The position numbers and the translations under genes were made by a program. Source: Achromobacter aloeverae (GTDB taxonomy: Bacteria; Pseudomonadota; Gammaproteobacteria; Burkholderiales; Burkholderiaceae_B). Taken from it: 64,000 nucleotides of DNA. The stretch spans positions 62,001 to 126,000 of the forward strand of contig NZ_PYAL01000009.1 in the NCBI RefSeq assembly GCF_004121055.1, written 5' to 3'. Below the pieces are notes generated by a model. That model was given only the letters and a program-made list of their open reading frames with translations. It searched no databases and was not told the DNA's origin. Positions 8,260 through 16,421 of this stretch are shown one piece after another (the stretch's first letter is position 1; each line of letters opens with the position of its first letter).

Positions 8260-9660
8260 ATGGCTGTTGTGGCAGCGGGGCGACTTGCGCGGGCTAGCTC
8301 GCGGGTCGCCGATTTCCTGCGCGATCATGCCCCCTTGCTGCGCAAGCTGCAGTGGGGCATCGTCGCGCTTTATGCATTTCTGTTGATCGTGCCGGCGGCG
8401 ATGCCCCTGCCCGATAACACCGCGTCCGTCTTCAACAACCTGACCATCGTCGCCCAGTTCGCCTTCTGGGGCGTATGGTGGCCCTTCGTGCTGGTGTCCA
8501 TGCCGGTGATGGGCCGTGCCTGGTGCGGTCTGTTCTGCCCGGAAGGCATGCTGACCGAATGGGCCAGCGAGCACGGGCAAGGGCGCTCCATCCCGCGCTG
8601 GATGCGTTGGGGCGGTTGGCCTTTCGTCGCCTTCGCATTGACGACCGTGTATGGCCAGATGGTCAGCGTGTACCAGTATCCGCTGGCGGTGCTGGCTGTG
8701 CTGGGCGGGTCCACCGCCGCGGCCATGGTCGTGGGCTGGCGCTATGGCCGCAGCAAGCGGGTCTGGTGCAAGTACCTGTGCCCGGTCAATGGCGTGTTCA
8801 ATCTGCTGGCCAAGCTGGCGCCCTGGCATTTCAAGGTCGACGAGCAGGCCTGGCGCCATCCCGTCATCCGCATCGAGCCGATCAACTGCGCGCCGCTGGT
8901 GCCCCTGCGCCAGATGAAGACCGCCGGGGATTGCCATATGTGCGGCCGTTGCAGCGGCTATCGCGGCGCCATCACGCTGGCCCCGCGTTCGAGCGAGCAC
9001 GAGGTCGTCGAGACTTCGGACGGCGACAAATGGCAGACCGCGCTGATGGTCTTCGGCATGATGGGCATTGCCATGGGGGCCTTCCTGTGGACGTCCAGTC
9101 CGTGGTTCGTGACGATGAAGCAATGGCTGGCCACCTGGCTGATCGAGCGTGACATCACCTGGCCCCTGCTGGACAACGCGCCCTGGTTCATTCTGACCCA
9201 CTATCCCGAAGTCAACGACAGCTTCTCCTGGCTGGACGGCGCCTGCCTGTTGATATTCGTGGCGGCCACGACCGCCGTCATCGGCGGCGCGATGTATTTC
9301 GCGCTGTGGCTGGCCGACCGCATCCTGCCGGCGCTGGCGCCGCGTACCTGGATAGGCGGCGCGGGCGTGCACAAGCTGGCGCAAGCCTTGATTCCTTCCG
9401 CCGGCATCGGCGTGTTCCTGGGGCTGTCGGCCACCACCATCACGCTGTTGAAGCACGAGGGCGTGCAGGCCCACTGGGCCAATCCCGTGCGCTTCACGCT
9501 GTTGACGCTGGCCCTTGCCTGGACCCTGCGCCTGGCCTGGCGCGTGATGGGCCGACGGCAGGGCGCCGGCCTGGGCCGCCGCCTTGCCGCCTGGCTGGTC
9601 TTCGCCGCCGGCCTGGCGCCGTTTTGCGCGGCCTGGCTGTTGTTCTTCGTGATCTGGTGA
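8260..9660 (+). CDS. ftrD: Membrane-bound 4Fe-4S protein FtrD
   Basis: Polytopic membrane protein of 466 residues related to the NapH/CcoG type of ferredoxins, and the fourth part of FtrABCD. Cys clusters for FeS centres are visible as CGLFCPEGM (about residue 88), CKYLCPVNG (about 170) and CHMCGRC (about 227). Several hydrophobic helices lie on both sides. It is thought to accept electrons released when periplasmic Fe(II) is oxidised and to pass them inward. It is the last gene of the operon on the plus strand. Confidence 0.9.
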   Translation: MAVVAAGRLARASSRVADFLRDHAPLLRKLQWGIVALYAFLLIVPAAMPLPDNTASVFNNLTIVAQFAFWGVWWPFVLVSMPVMGRAWCGLFCPEGMLTEWASEHGQGRSIPRWMRWGGWPFVAFALTTVYGQMVSVYQYPLAVLAVLGGSTAAAMVVGWRYGRSKRVWCKYLCPVNGVFNLLAKLAPWHFKVDEQAWRHPVIRIEPINCAPLVPLRQMKTAGDCHMCGRCSGYRGAITLAPRSSEHEVVETSDGDKWQTALMVFGMMGIAMGAFLWTSSPWFVTMKQWLATWLIERDITWPLLDNAPWFILTHYPEVNDSFSWLDGACLLIFVAATTAVIGGAMYFALWLADRILPALAPRTWIGGAGVHKLAQALIPSAGIGVFLGLSATTITLLKHEGVQAHWANPVRFTLLTLALAWTLRLAWRVMGRRQGAGLGRRLAAWLVFAAGLAPFCAAWLLFFVIW

Positions 9661-9743
9661 CATGTGACTACCCGCCCCGCGTGGGCAGTGGTCGGGAGCG
9701 CGGGCTGACGCGCGATCGGCGCGCTGGCTGGAGCAGGGTCCAT

Positions 9744-9785
9744 AAGCCGGAACAAAAAAGCCGGAGCAAAAAAGCCGGAAAAAAA
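9744..9785. repeat. 14-bp tandem repeat, three units, A-rich
   Basis: Three consecutive 14-base units that begin AAGCCGGA and end in an A-run (9744, 9758, 9772). They sit between ftrD and the terminator of the BON gene. Read on the minus strand they give U-rich RNA downstream of the terminator stem. Slippage in the A-runs is possible; no coding role is visible. Confidence 0.6.
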
Positions 9786-9791
9786 AGGGGC

Positions 9792-9829
9792 AAAAAAACC
9801 CCCGCGTCCCGGCCTGCGGGAACGCGGGG
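9792..9829 (-). terminator. Rho-independent terminator of the BON-domain gene
   Basis: Read on the minus strand, a strong G/C stem (CCCCGCGTTCCCG against CGGGACGCGGGG, one bulge, loop CAGGC or similar) is followed directly by seven Ts and further T-runs. It lies 27 bp beyond the stop codon of the BON gene and insulates it from ftrD, which converges on it. Confidence 0.85.
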
Positions 9830-9855
9830 ATCGCCCGCGGGAGCGGGGGGGCGGC

Positions 9856-10197
9856 TTACTTGTGCGCCTTCGAGGGATCGACCTTGAGGTTGTTCTTCAC
9901 CTGGGTCACGCCCTTGACGCCGCGCGTCACGCGGGTAGCTTCGTCGCTTTGGGCCGCGCTCGCGACCGAGCCGGTCAGGGTGACGACGCCATTGTTGGTT
10001 TCCACGGCAATGTCCAACGCGCTGAGCGCCGGGCTGCCGACGATTTCCGACTTCACTTTGGTCGTCACGACGGCATCCGAAGTGTATTCGCCGACGGATT
10101 GCTTGGGTTTGCCATCGTCGGCCGCATAAGCGATCGAGGTCACGGCGGCGCCCAGGCCAAGCGTGGCGGCGGCGATCAGTTTACGGGCTTGCATCAT
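9856..10197 (-). CDS. Periplasmic BON-domain protein (OsmY-like)
   Basis: 113 residues with a signal peptide that ends SIAYA-ADD and one BON domain (TTKVKSEIVGSPALSALDIAV, then VTLTGSVAS and TRGVKGVTQVKNNLKV). BON domains bind phospholipid or envelope surfaces and are common in osmotic- and starvation-induced periplasmic proteins such as OsmY. A perfect AAGGAGG seven bases before the first of two adjacent ATGs supports this start. A small DUF1328 gene lies upstream on the same strand, a frequent stress-linked pairing. Confidence 0.85.
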   Translation of the reverse strand: MMQARKLIAAATLGLGAAVTSIAYAADDGKPKQSVGEYTSDAVVTTKVKSEIVGSPALSALDIAVETNNGVVTLTGSVASAAQSDEATRVTRGVKGVTQVKNNLKVDPSKAHK

Positions 10198-10249
10198 GGG
10201 GATACCTCCTTATGGGTGTGCGGGGATCGGGAAGCGGGCCTGCGGTTCG

Positions 10250-10411
10250 CTATCTGCGGAACACGCCGCTCAGGATGGACAGCAGGGCCAGCACGAGGAA
10301 TACGAAGAAGAGGATCTTCGCGATGCCGGCCGCGCCCGCGGCGATACCGCCAAAGCCAAGCACTGCCGCGATGATGGCGATGATGAAGAAGACGACGGCG
10401 TAGTACAGCAT
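10250..10411 (-). CDS. Small DUF1328 membrane protein
   Basis: 53-residue hydrophobic protein, [19 protein letters not shown] followed by a second helix [18 protein letters not shown], typical of the DUF1328/YtjA family. AGGAGG seven bases upstream fixes the start; an in-frame upstream extension to 10480 lacks such a site. Two transmembrane helices are predicted. The function is unknown; relatives are often induced in stationary phase or osmotic stress and lie next to BON-domain genes, as here. Confidence 0.85.
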   Translation of the reverse strand: MLYYAVVFFIIAIIAAVLGFGGIAAGAAGIAKILFFVFLVLALLSILSGVFRR

Positions 10412-10706
10412 GGGGAACCTCCTAGTTGAACGGCGCCGGGCATCGGGGGATGGCCGCGCTTGTGGCCAGGAGGATCGCAATCGGCGTTCCCGGGGTGGGA
10501 ATGCTTGCGGATAGGGGCCTGATGGGGAGGGCCCAGGGTTGCCCGGTCAACTTAGAGCGTTGGGGAATGTAACCGGGTGGGGATGGGCGACGGGCGTCTT
10601 TAAGACACTGTCCGGCTTGTTACAGATGAGCAATGTTTCGGGGCGGGGATCGCCTCGCTCGCGCGCTGGCGCGCGCGTAGCGTCGGCTTGTAGAAAAGGG
10701 ATATAC
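10412..10706. other. Non-coding stretch upstream of the DUF1328 gene
   Basis: About 300 bases with no credible gene on either strand. It should contain the promoter of the DUF1328/BON pair, read leftward. A long stretch of alternating GC (around 10655-10680) is present. Nothing else could be identified. Confidence 0.4.
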
Positions 10707-10734
10707 AACGGGGCGCCCCAAGGGGCGCCCCGTT
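10707..10734. terminator. Long GC hairpin beyond the cyanophycin synthetase genes
   Basis: Perfect 13-base arms AACGGGGCGCCCC and GGGGCGCCCCGTT around a two-base loop. Read on the minus strand it is about 190 bp past the stop of the second cphA gene and is followed by a weakly T-rich stretch (GTATATCCCTTTTC). It is probably the operon terminator, possibly bidirectional; a dispersed palindromic element is an alternative. Confidence 0.55.
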
Positions 10735-10760
10735 GATTGCCCGGTGGGCGGGGGTGGTCT

Positions 10761-10920
10761 GCCCTGGCCGGCGAGACCAAGCCACAGCCGGCGAGACCAT
10801 GCCTTGGCGGGCAAGACCATGCCTTGGCGGGCAAGACCTTGCCTTGGCAGGCAAGACCTTGCCTTGGCGGGCGAGACCTTGCTTCGGCCCGTGGGAGCTT
10901 GCCTCAGCCTGTGGCGGGGG
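10761..10920. repeat. 20-bp tandem repeat array, about eight units
   Basis: Direct repeats with an exact 20-base period starting at 10761. The four central units (10801-10880) are nearly identical (gccttggcgggcaagacctt); the flanking units are progressively degenerate. CTTGCC and GGCAAG across unit junctions are complementary, so each unit can form a short hairpin. The array ends six bases before the stop codon of the minus-strand cphA, so in that mRNA it forms the immediate 3' untranslated region. The period is not a multiple of three and no gene crosses it. Confidence 0.85.
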
Positions 10921-10925
10921 CCAGC

Positions 10926-13508
10926 TCAGGCCCGTCCGCCGCTTTCCGTGATGCGTTGCGCGATATGCGCCAGGGCTTCCTCCACCTGGTCCACCAGGAT
11001 CAGGCAGAGGTCGCCCGGCGCCAGGCGGGCCAGCGCCGCGTCGATGGCGACGAACTCGCCGTCGATCTCGTCCGAGTACGTGGTGCGTCCGGCATTGCGC
11101 AGGCCTTCGCGCAGCAGGGCGATGACCTCGCCGTCCGCGCGGCCGCGCTGGCACTGGTCCTGGTACAGCAGCACGTCGTCGAAGGCCTCGCCCAGCAGTT
11201 CGGTCTGGCGCCGGATGTCCTCGTCGCGGCGGTCGCCCGCGCCGCTGATCAACGCCACGCGGCGCTTGGCCGGCATGGCGTCGACGGCCTGGATCAGCGC
11301 GATCATGGCGTCCGGGTTGTGGCCATAGTCGGCGATCACGGTGGCGCCGCGATAGTCGAATACGTTGAAGCGTCCCGGCGCCGAGGCCGCATCGTTGACG
11401 AAGCTGCCCAGGCCGCGCTCGATCTGCGACCAGTCCACGCCCAGGGCCCAGGCCGCGGCGATGGAGGCCATGGCGTTCTCCACCTGGAAGGGGATGCTGC
11501 CATTGCGGGTCAGCGGAATGGCGGACAACGCGATGGCGTGCTCGTCGGCCCCCTGCGCCGCGATGATGCTTTCGCCGTCGCGATAGACCACGCGCAGGCC
11601 CTGCGCGCGATGCGTGATCATGCGGGGATGGTTCTTGTCCTGCGCGAAGTAGGTGACGCTGCCAGGGCAGGCCAGGGCCATCTCCGCGACGATGGGATCG
11701 GCCGCGTTCAGCACTGCCGTGCCCTTGGCGCTGACGTATTGCACGATGACGCGCTTGACCACCGCCAGGTCCTCGACCGTGCTGATGTAGCCCAGGCCCA
11801 GGTGATCGCCCATGCCGATGTTGGTCACGATGGCGACATCGCAGCGATCGAACGCCAGCCCTTCGCGCAGGATGCCGCCACGCGCGGTTTCCAGCACGGC
11901 GGCGTCGACGTCGGGGTGCAGCAGCACGCTGCGCGCGCTGCGCGGGCCGCTGCAATCGCCGGTGTCGACGCGGCGGTCGCCGATGTAGACGCCGTCCGAA
12001 TTGGTCATGCCCACGGTCTTGCCATCCTGGCCCAGGATGTGCGCCGTCAGCCGCACCGTGGTGGTCTTGCCGTTGGTGCCGGCCACGGCGACCACGGGAA
12101 TGCGGCCGTCCTCGCCTTCCTTGTACATGTTGGCGATGATGGCCTCGCCTACCGCGCGGCCCTTGCCGAACGACGGGTTCAGGTGCATGCGCAGCCCGGG
12201 CGCGGCATTGATTTCCACGATGCCGCCGCGCTGCTCCTCCAGCGGCTGGTGCACCGTTTCCGCCACCACGTCCACGCCGCACAGGTCCAGGCCTATCATG
12301 CGCGCGGCCGTGACCACGCGCGCGGCCAGCTCGGGGTGGACTTCGTCGGTGACGTCGGTGGCCGACCCGCCGGTGCTGAGATTGGCGTTGTTGCGCAGGA
12401 CCACGCGCTCGCCGGCCGCCGGCACGGAGTCGGCGGTATGGCCCTGCTTGGCCAGCACGCCCAGCGCAATGTCGTCGATGCGGATCTTGGTCAGCGTGGT
12501 GGCGTGGCCGTCGCCGCGCAGCGGGTCGGTGTTGACCTTGGCCACCAGTTCGCGAATGGTGCTCGTGCCGTCGCCGGAGACCTGCGGCGGATCGCGGCGC
12601 GCGGCGGCCACCAGCGTGTCGCCGACCACCAGCATGCGGAAATCGTGGCCCGGGATATAGCGCTCGACGATGACGTCGTCGCTGATGGCCTCGGCGGCGG
12701 CGTAGGCTGCCTCGATCTGTTCGCGGGTTTCGATGTTGACCGCGACGCCGCGCCCCTGGCTGCCGTCGCGCGGCTTGACGACCACCGGCCCTTGCAGCGC
12801 CTGCGCGGCGGCCCAGGCATCCTCGACGCTGTCGACCGTGCGGCCCAGCGGCACCGGCACGCCGGCGGCATCCAGCAGCATCTTGGTCAGGTCCTTGTCC
12901 TGCGCGATCGATTCGGAAATCGCGCTGGTCAGGTCGGTCTCGGCGGCCTGGATGCGACGCTGGCGCGAACCCCAGCCGAATTGCACCATGCTGCCCTGGG
13001 TCAGGCGGCGGTAGGGGATGCCGCGCGCCACGGCGGCGTTGACGATGGAGCCGGTGCTGGGGCCCAGGCGCAAGTCCTCGTCCATCTCCCGCAGGCGGGC
13101 CAGCGCCTCGGGCAGGTCGAAGGCCTGGTCATTCATGGCGGCCAGGCACAGCTGTTCGGCCAGTTCGAGCGCCAGGCGGCCGACGGCCTCCTCGCTGTAT
13201 TCGAACACCACCTGGTAGATGCCGGGTTCGACGGTGGCCTGGGTACGGCAGAAGGTGACCGGGCAGCCCGCGTGGGCTTGCAGCGACAGCGCGACATGCG
13301 CCAGCGTGTGCGCCAGCGAAACGTCTTCCAGATGGCCTTCGGGACGCAGCAGTCCCAGTTGCGGGAAACGCTTGCGCAGCTGGGCTTCGAACTGCGGCAG
13401 TCGGTCGATCGAGCACTCGGCGTCGGTGCAGGCCACGATGGCCTCGATGCCGGTGTTGCGGCTCCACAGGTTGGGGCCGCGCAACGCGCGTATGCGTGAG
13501 ACTTCCAT
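10926..13508 (-). CDS. cphA: Cyanophycin synthetase (second gene of pair)
   Basis: Makes multi-L-arginyl-poly-L-aspartate, a nitrogen reserve, by alternate ATP-dependent addition of Asp and Arg. The 860 residues show the CphA layout: an N-terminal domain (1-160), an ATP-grasp domain with KPRDGSQGRGV (about 245), and a Mur-ligase-like domain with the P-loop GTNGKTTT near 474 and the C-terminal block DYGHNPDAM. It lies 17 bp after another cyanophycin synthetase of similar size, so both are co-transcribed. The two proteins are clearly divergent, which argues for specialised roles. A 20-bp repeat array follows directly. Confidence 0.9.
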   Translation of the reverse strand: MEVSRIRALRGPNLWSRNTGIEAIVACTDAECSIDRLPQFEAQLRKRFPQLGLLRPEGHLEDVSLAHTLAHVALSLQAHAGCPVTFCRTQATVEPGIYQVVFEYSEEAVGRLALELAEQLCLAAMNDQAFDLPEALARLREMDEDLRLGPSTGSIVNAAVARGIPYRRLTQGSMVQFGWGSRQRRIQAAETDLTSAISESIAQDKDLTKMLLDAAGVPVPLGRTVDSVEDAWAAAQALQGPVVVKPRDGSQGRGVAVNIETREQIEAAYAAAEAISDDVIVERYIPGHDFRMLVVGDTLVAAARRDPPQVSGDGTSTIRELVAKVNTDPLRGDGHATTLTKIRIDDIALGVLAKQGHTADSVPAAGERVVLRNNANLSTGGSATDVTDEVHPELAARVVTAARMIGLDLCGVDVVAETVHQPLEEQRGGIVEINAAPGLRMHLNPSFGKGRAVGEAIIANMYKEGEDGRIPVVAVAGTNGKTTTVRLTAHILGQDGKTVGMTNSDGVYIGDRRVDTGDCSGPRSARSVLLHPDVDAAVLETARGGILREGLAFDRCDVAIVTNIGMGDHLGLGYISTVEDLAVVKRVIVQYVSAKGTAVLNAADPIVAEMALACPGSVTYFAQDKNHPRMITHRAQGLRVVYRDGESIIAAQGADEHAIALSAIPLTRNGSIPFQVENAMASIAAAWALGVDWSQIERGLGSFVNDAASAPGRFNVFDYRGATVIADYGHNPDAMIALIQAVDAMPAKRRVALISGAGDRRDEDIRRQTELLGEAFDDVLLYQDQCQRGRADGEVIALLREGLRNAGRTTYSDEIDGEFVAIDAALARLAPGDLCLILVDQVEEALAHIAQRITESGGRA

Positions 13509-13525
13509 GCGGATGATTCCTGTCG

Positions 13526-16150
13526 TCAGCTTTGCTGGATCCAGCGGCGGACCAGGTTGATGGTGGGTTCGGAGGCGCCTTCGTCGGTTTGCAGCAGCAG
13601 GAAGTCGCCGGGACGCAGGCGGGCCAGCGCATCGCTGGTGGCATGGGCGTGGTCGGGTTCGTCGACGATCTCCGTCACGCGGCCGCCGGCCCGGGCCTGT
13701 TCCAGGCCGGCGCGCAACAGCGCGCGGGCCTGGCCGGCCGGCCGCTTGCTGGGCACGGTGGCGTCGTCGTAGAGCACCACGCGATCGAAGACGGCGCCCA
13801 GCGCCAGGCCCTGGGTCACGAGGTCTTCGTCACGGCGGTCCAGGCCCGCGCCGTAGACGATGGTGCGGTGGCTGGCGGGGAAATGCTGGATCGCGTCGGC
13901 CAGCGCGTTCAGCGCCGAGACGTTGTGCGCGCCGTCGACCACCACGGTGGCGCCATCGCGTTCGTAGGGGGTGAATTGCCAGGGCGCGTCTGCCTGGTCG
14001 ATATCGAAGGTCTCGATGCCGACGCGGATCAGGTCGGCGGGCACGCCCAGCGCCCAGGCGGCGCCGACGGCAGCCAGCACGTTCTCCAGCTGGAAGCCGA
14101 CGCGGCCGCCCTGGGTCAGGGGCAGCGTGACCGCGGCCGACAGGGCCTCTTCTTGCGCGCCGGTGGCCATGATGACCTGGCCGTCGCGGACCAGGACCGC
14201 GCGCTTGCCCTGCGCCAGGTGCGCGGCGATGACGGGGTTGGCGGGATCGAGCCCGAAATAGAGCACCTCGCCGTCGCACAGCTCGGCCATTTCCACCACG
14301 CGCGGATCGCGCGCGTTCAGCACCGCCGTGCCGGTGGGCAGCACCACGTCCACCTGGGTGCGCAGCACGTTGAACATGCGATCCGCGTCGCCCACGTCGA
14401 AGTCGCCCAGGTGGTCGGCGGCGTCGATGTTGGTGACCACGCCCACCTGGCAGCGGTCATAGGCCAGGCCCTGGCCCAGCACGACGGCGCTGCTGTTCTC
14501 GATGACGGCGGCGTCGACGGAGCGGTTCATCAGCACGCGGCGGCCCGCGGCCCAGTTGGCGCAATCGCCCTTCTGCACCTGGCGGCGGTCGAAATAGAGG
14601 CCTTCGCTACAGGCCACGCCCACATGCCTGCCCCACAGCGACAGCAGGCGGCCGATCAGGCGCGACACCACGGTCTTGCCGTTGGTGCCGGTCACGCCCA
14701 CCACCGGGATGCGGCCGTCTTCCCCTTCCGGGAACAGATGGTCGACGATGGCGCGCCCCACCGGGCGAGGCTGGCCTTCGGCCGGCTTCAAGTGCATCAG
14801 CAGGCCGGGGCCGGCGTTGACTTCGACGATGGCGCCGCGCTGTTCCTCAAGCGGACGGGAGATGTCCTCGGCCACCAGGTCGACGCCGGCCACGTCCAGG
14901 CCGACGATGCGCGCCGCCAGCACCACGGCCCGCGCGACCTCGGGGTGGACCGCGTCCGTGCAGTCGAAGGCGACGTTGCCGTTGCGCTGGATCAGCACGC
15001 GGCGGCCGGCTTCCGGCACCGCCTCGGGCGTCAGGTCCTGGCGGGCGACTTCCAGGCGCGCCGCGGAATCCAGGCGCACCGGGTTCAGGGGGCAGTCCTC
15101 GCCGCGGCCACGGCGGGGGTCGGAGTTGATCTGGCTTTCGATCAGTTCGTCGATGGTGGACACGCCGTCGCCAACGACCCACGCCGGCTCGCCGCGGGCG
15201 GCGGCCACCATGCGGTCGCCCACCACGAGCAGGCGGTGCTCGTTGCCGACCACGAAACGTTCGACCATCACGCCGCTGCCTTCCTCCTCCGCCACGGCAT
15301 AGGCCGAGGCGACTTCCTCGTAGGAGGTCAGGTTGGTGAAGACGCCGCGCCCATGGTTGCCGTCATAGGGCTTGATCACCACGGGCAGCCCGATGTCCTG
15401 CGCGGCTTCCCAGGCTTCGGCGGCGCTTTCGACCAGCCGGCCTTCGGGCACCGGCACGCCGCATTCGGAAAGCAGCGACTTGGTCAGGTCCTTGTCGCGC
15501 GAAATGCCTTCGGCGATGGCGCTGGTCTTGTCGGTTTCGGCGGTCCAGATCCGGCGCTGGCGGGCGCCGTAGCCGAATTGCACCAGGTTGCCCTCGAACA
15601 GCCGGATATATGGGATATCGCGGTCGTCCGCGGCGTCGACGATGCAGGCCGTGCTCGGTCCCAGGCAGTGGCGGTCGACCAGGCGGCGCAGCCGCGCGAC
15701 CGTGGCGTCGACGTCGAAGGGGCGGTCTTCCATGGCAGCCATGACCAGGTCGCGGCCTTCGGCCAGCGCGGCGCGCGTGACCTGTTCCTGCCAGGCGCGC
15801 ACCACCACCTTGTAGACGCCGCGCTTGGAGGTCTCGCGAGCCTTGCCGAAGCCGCCGGGCAGGCCGGCCAGGTTCTGCAGCTCCAGCGTGACGTGTTCCA
15901 GGATATGGCCGGGCCAGGTGCCCTCGCGCAGGCGTTGCAGGAAACCGCCCCGCACGCCGGGGCTGCAGCGATGCTCGATCAGCGAGGGCAGCCAGGTGGA
16001 CAGGCGCTCGTAGAAGCCGGGGATGGTATTGGAGGGAAAGTCTTCCAGCTCGCCTATGTCCACCCAGGCTTCCAGCACCGGCCGGTAGGTCCAAATGTTC
16101 GGGCCGCGCAAAGCCACGACATCGAGAAATTCAATGTCTTTCTTTTTCAT
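13526..16150 (-). CDS. cphA: Cyanophycin synthetase (first gene of pair)
   Basis: 874-residue paralogue with the same three-domain order: N-terminal domain with the conserved GTWPGHILEHVTLELQNLAG block (about 78-98), ATP-grasp with KPYDGNHGRGV, and Mur-ligase domain with GTNGKTVV near 487 and DGAHNVSAL. The C-terminal signature differs from the second gene (DGAHN against DYGHN), so this is the more diverged copy in the ligase domain while all nucleotide-binding motifs remain. Two adjacent cphA genes are known in other Burkholderiales. It is transcribed divergently from the ABC protein at 16422. Confidence 0.9.
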   Translation of the reverse strand: MKKKDIEFLDVVALRGPNIWTYRPVLEAWVDIGELEDFPSNTIPGFYERLSTWLPSLIEHRCSPGVRGGFLQRLREGTWPGHILEHVTLELQNLAGLPGGFGKARETSKRGVYKVVVRAWQEQVTRAALAEGRDLVMAAMEDRPFDVDATVARLRRLVDRHCLGPSTACIVDAADDRDIPYIRLFEGNLVQFGYGARQRRIWTAETDKTSAIAEGISRDKDLTKSLLSECGVPVPEGRLVESAAEAWEAAQDIGLPVVIKPYDGNHGRGVFTNLTSYEEVASAYAVAEEEGSGVMVERFVVGNEHRLLVVGDRMVAAARGEPAWVVGDGVSTIDELIESQINSDPRRGRGEDCPLNPVRLDSAARLEVARQDLTPEAVPEAGRRVLIQRNGNVAFDCTDAVHPEVARAVVLAARIVGLDVAGVDLVAEDISRPLEEQRGAIVEVNAGPGLLMHLKPAEGQPRPVGRAIVDHLFPEGEDGRIPVVGVTGTNGKTVVSRLIGRLLSLWGRHVGVACSEGLYFDRRQVQKGDCANWAAGRRVLMNRSVDAAVIENSSAVVLGQGLAYDRCQVGVVTNIDAADHLGDFDVGDADRMFNVLRTQVDVVLPTGTAVLNARDPRVVEMAELCDGEVLYFGLDPANPVIAAHLAQGKRAVLVRDGQVIMATGAQEEALSAAVTLPLTQGGRVGFQLENVLAAVGAAWALGVPADLIRVGIETFDIDQADAPWQFTPYERDGATVVVDGAHNVSALNALADAIQHFPASHRTIVYGAGLDRRDEDLVTQGLALGAVFDRVVLYDDATVPSKRPAGQARALLRAGLEQARAGGRVTEIVDEPDHAHATSDALARLRPGDFLLLQTDEGASEPTINLVRRWIQQS

Positions 16151-16421
16151 GTTTTAATTTGAGGAGATATCCGATGGCGGACGGAAGGGCATCCAGGCAT
16201 TTGCGGCAGGGCCGCGAGAGGACCGAGGCGCGTTTTTAGCGCTTTTTGTGTGTCTGCGCGATTCTGGCAGATGTTGTCGATTATAGAAAATGAGGCCCTT
16301 TTTGTCGGGCATTGCCCCTCGGTCATGGCGCTTGCTCTGTTGTAAGGAAGGAACACGTTTTCAGCCCCCCGGCCGAAACCGCGAACTTGCCTTGGTCCGG
16401 CCGCGGCTTTGAACGTTTTCG

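Noticed and set aside
10761-10920. Possible CRISPR array
   Set aside because: The units are directly adjacent with an exact 20-bp period and no unique spacers, and no cas genes are present.
10737-13499. Long plus-strand open frame of 920 codons opposite cphA
   Set aside because: It is the antisense shadow of a clear cyanophycin synthetase in high-GC DNA; the His/Gly/Ala/Val-rich product has no recognisable domain.
13532-16162. Plus-strand open frame of 876 codons opposite the other cphA
   Set aside because: Same reason: low-complexity antisense translation of a gene with intact ATP-grasp and Mur motifs.
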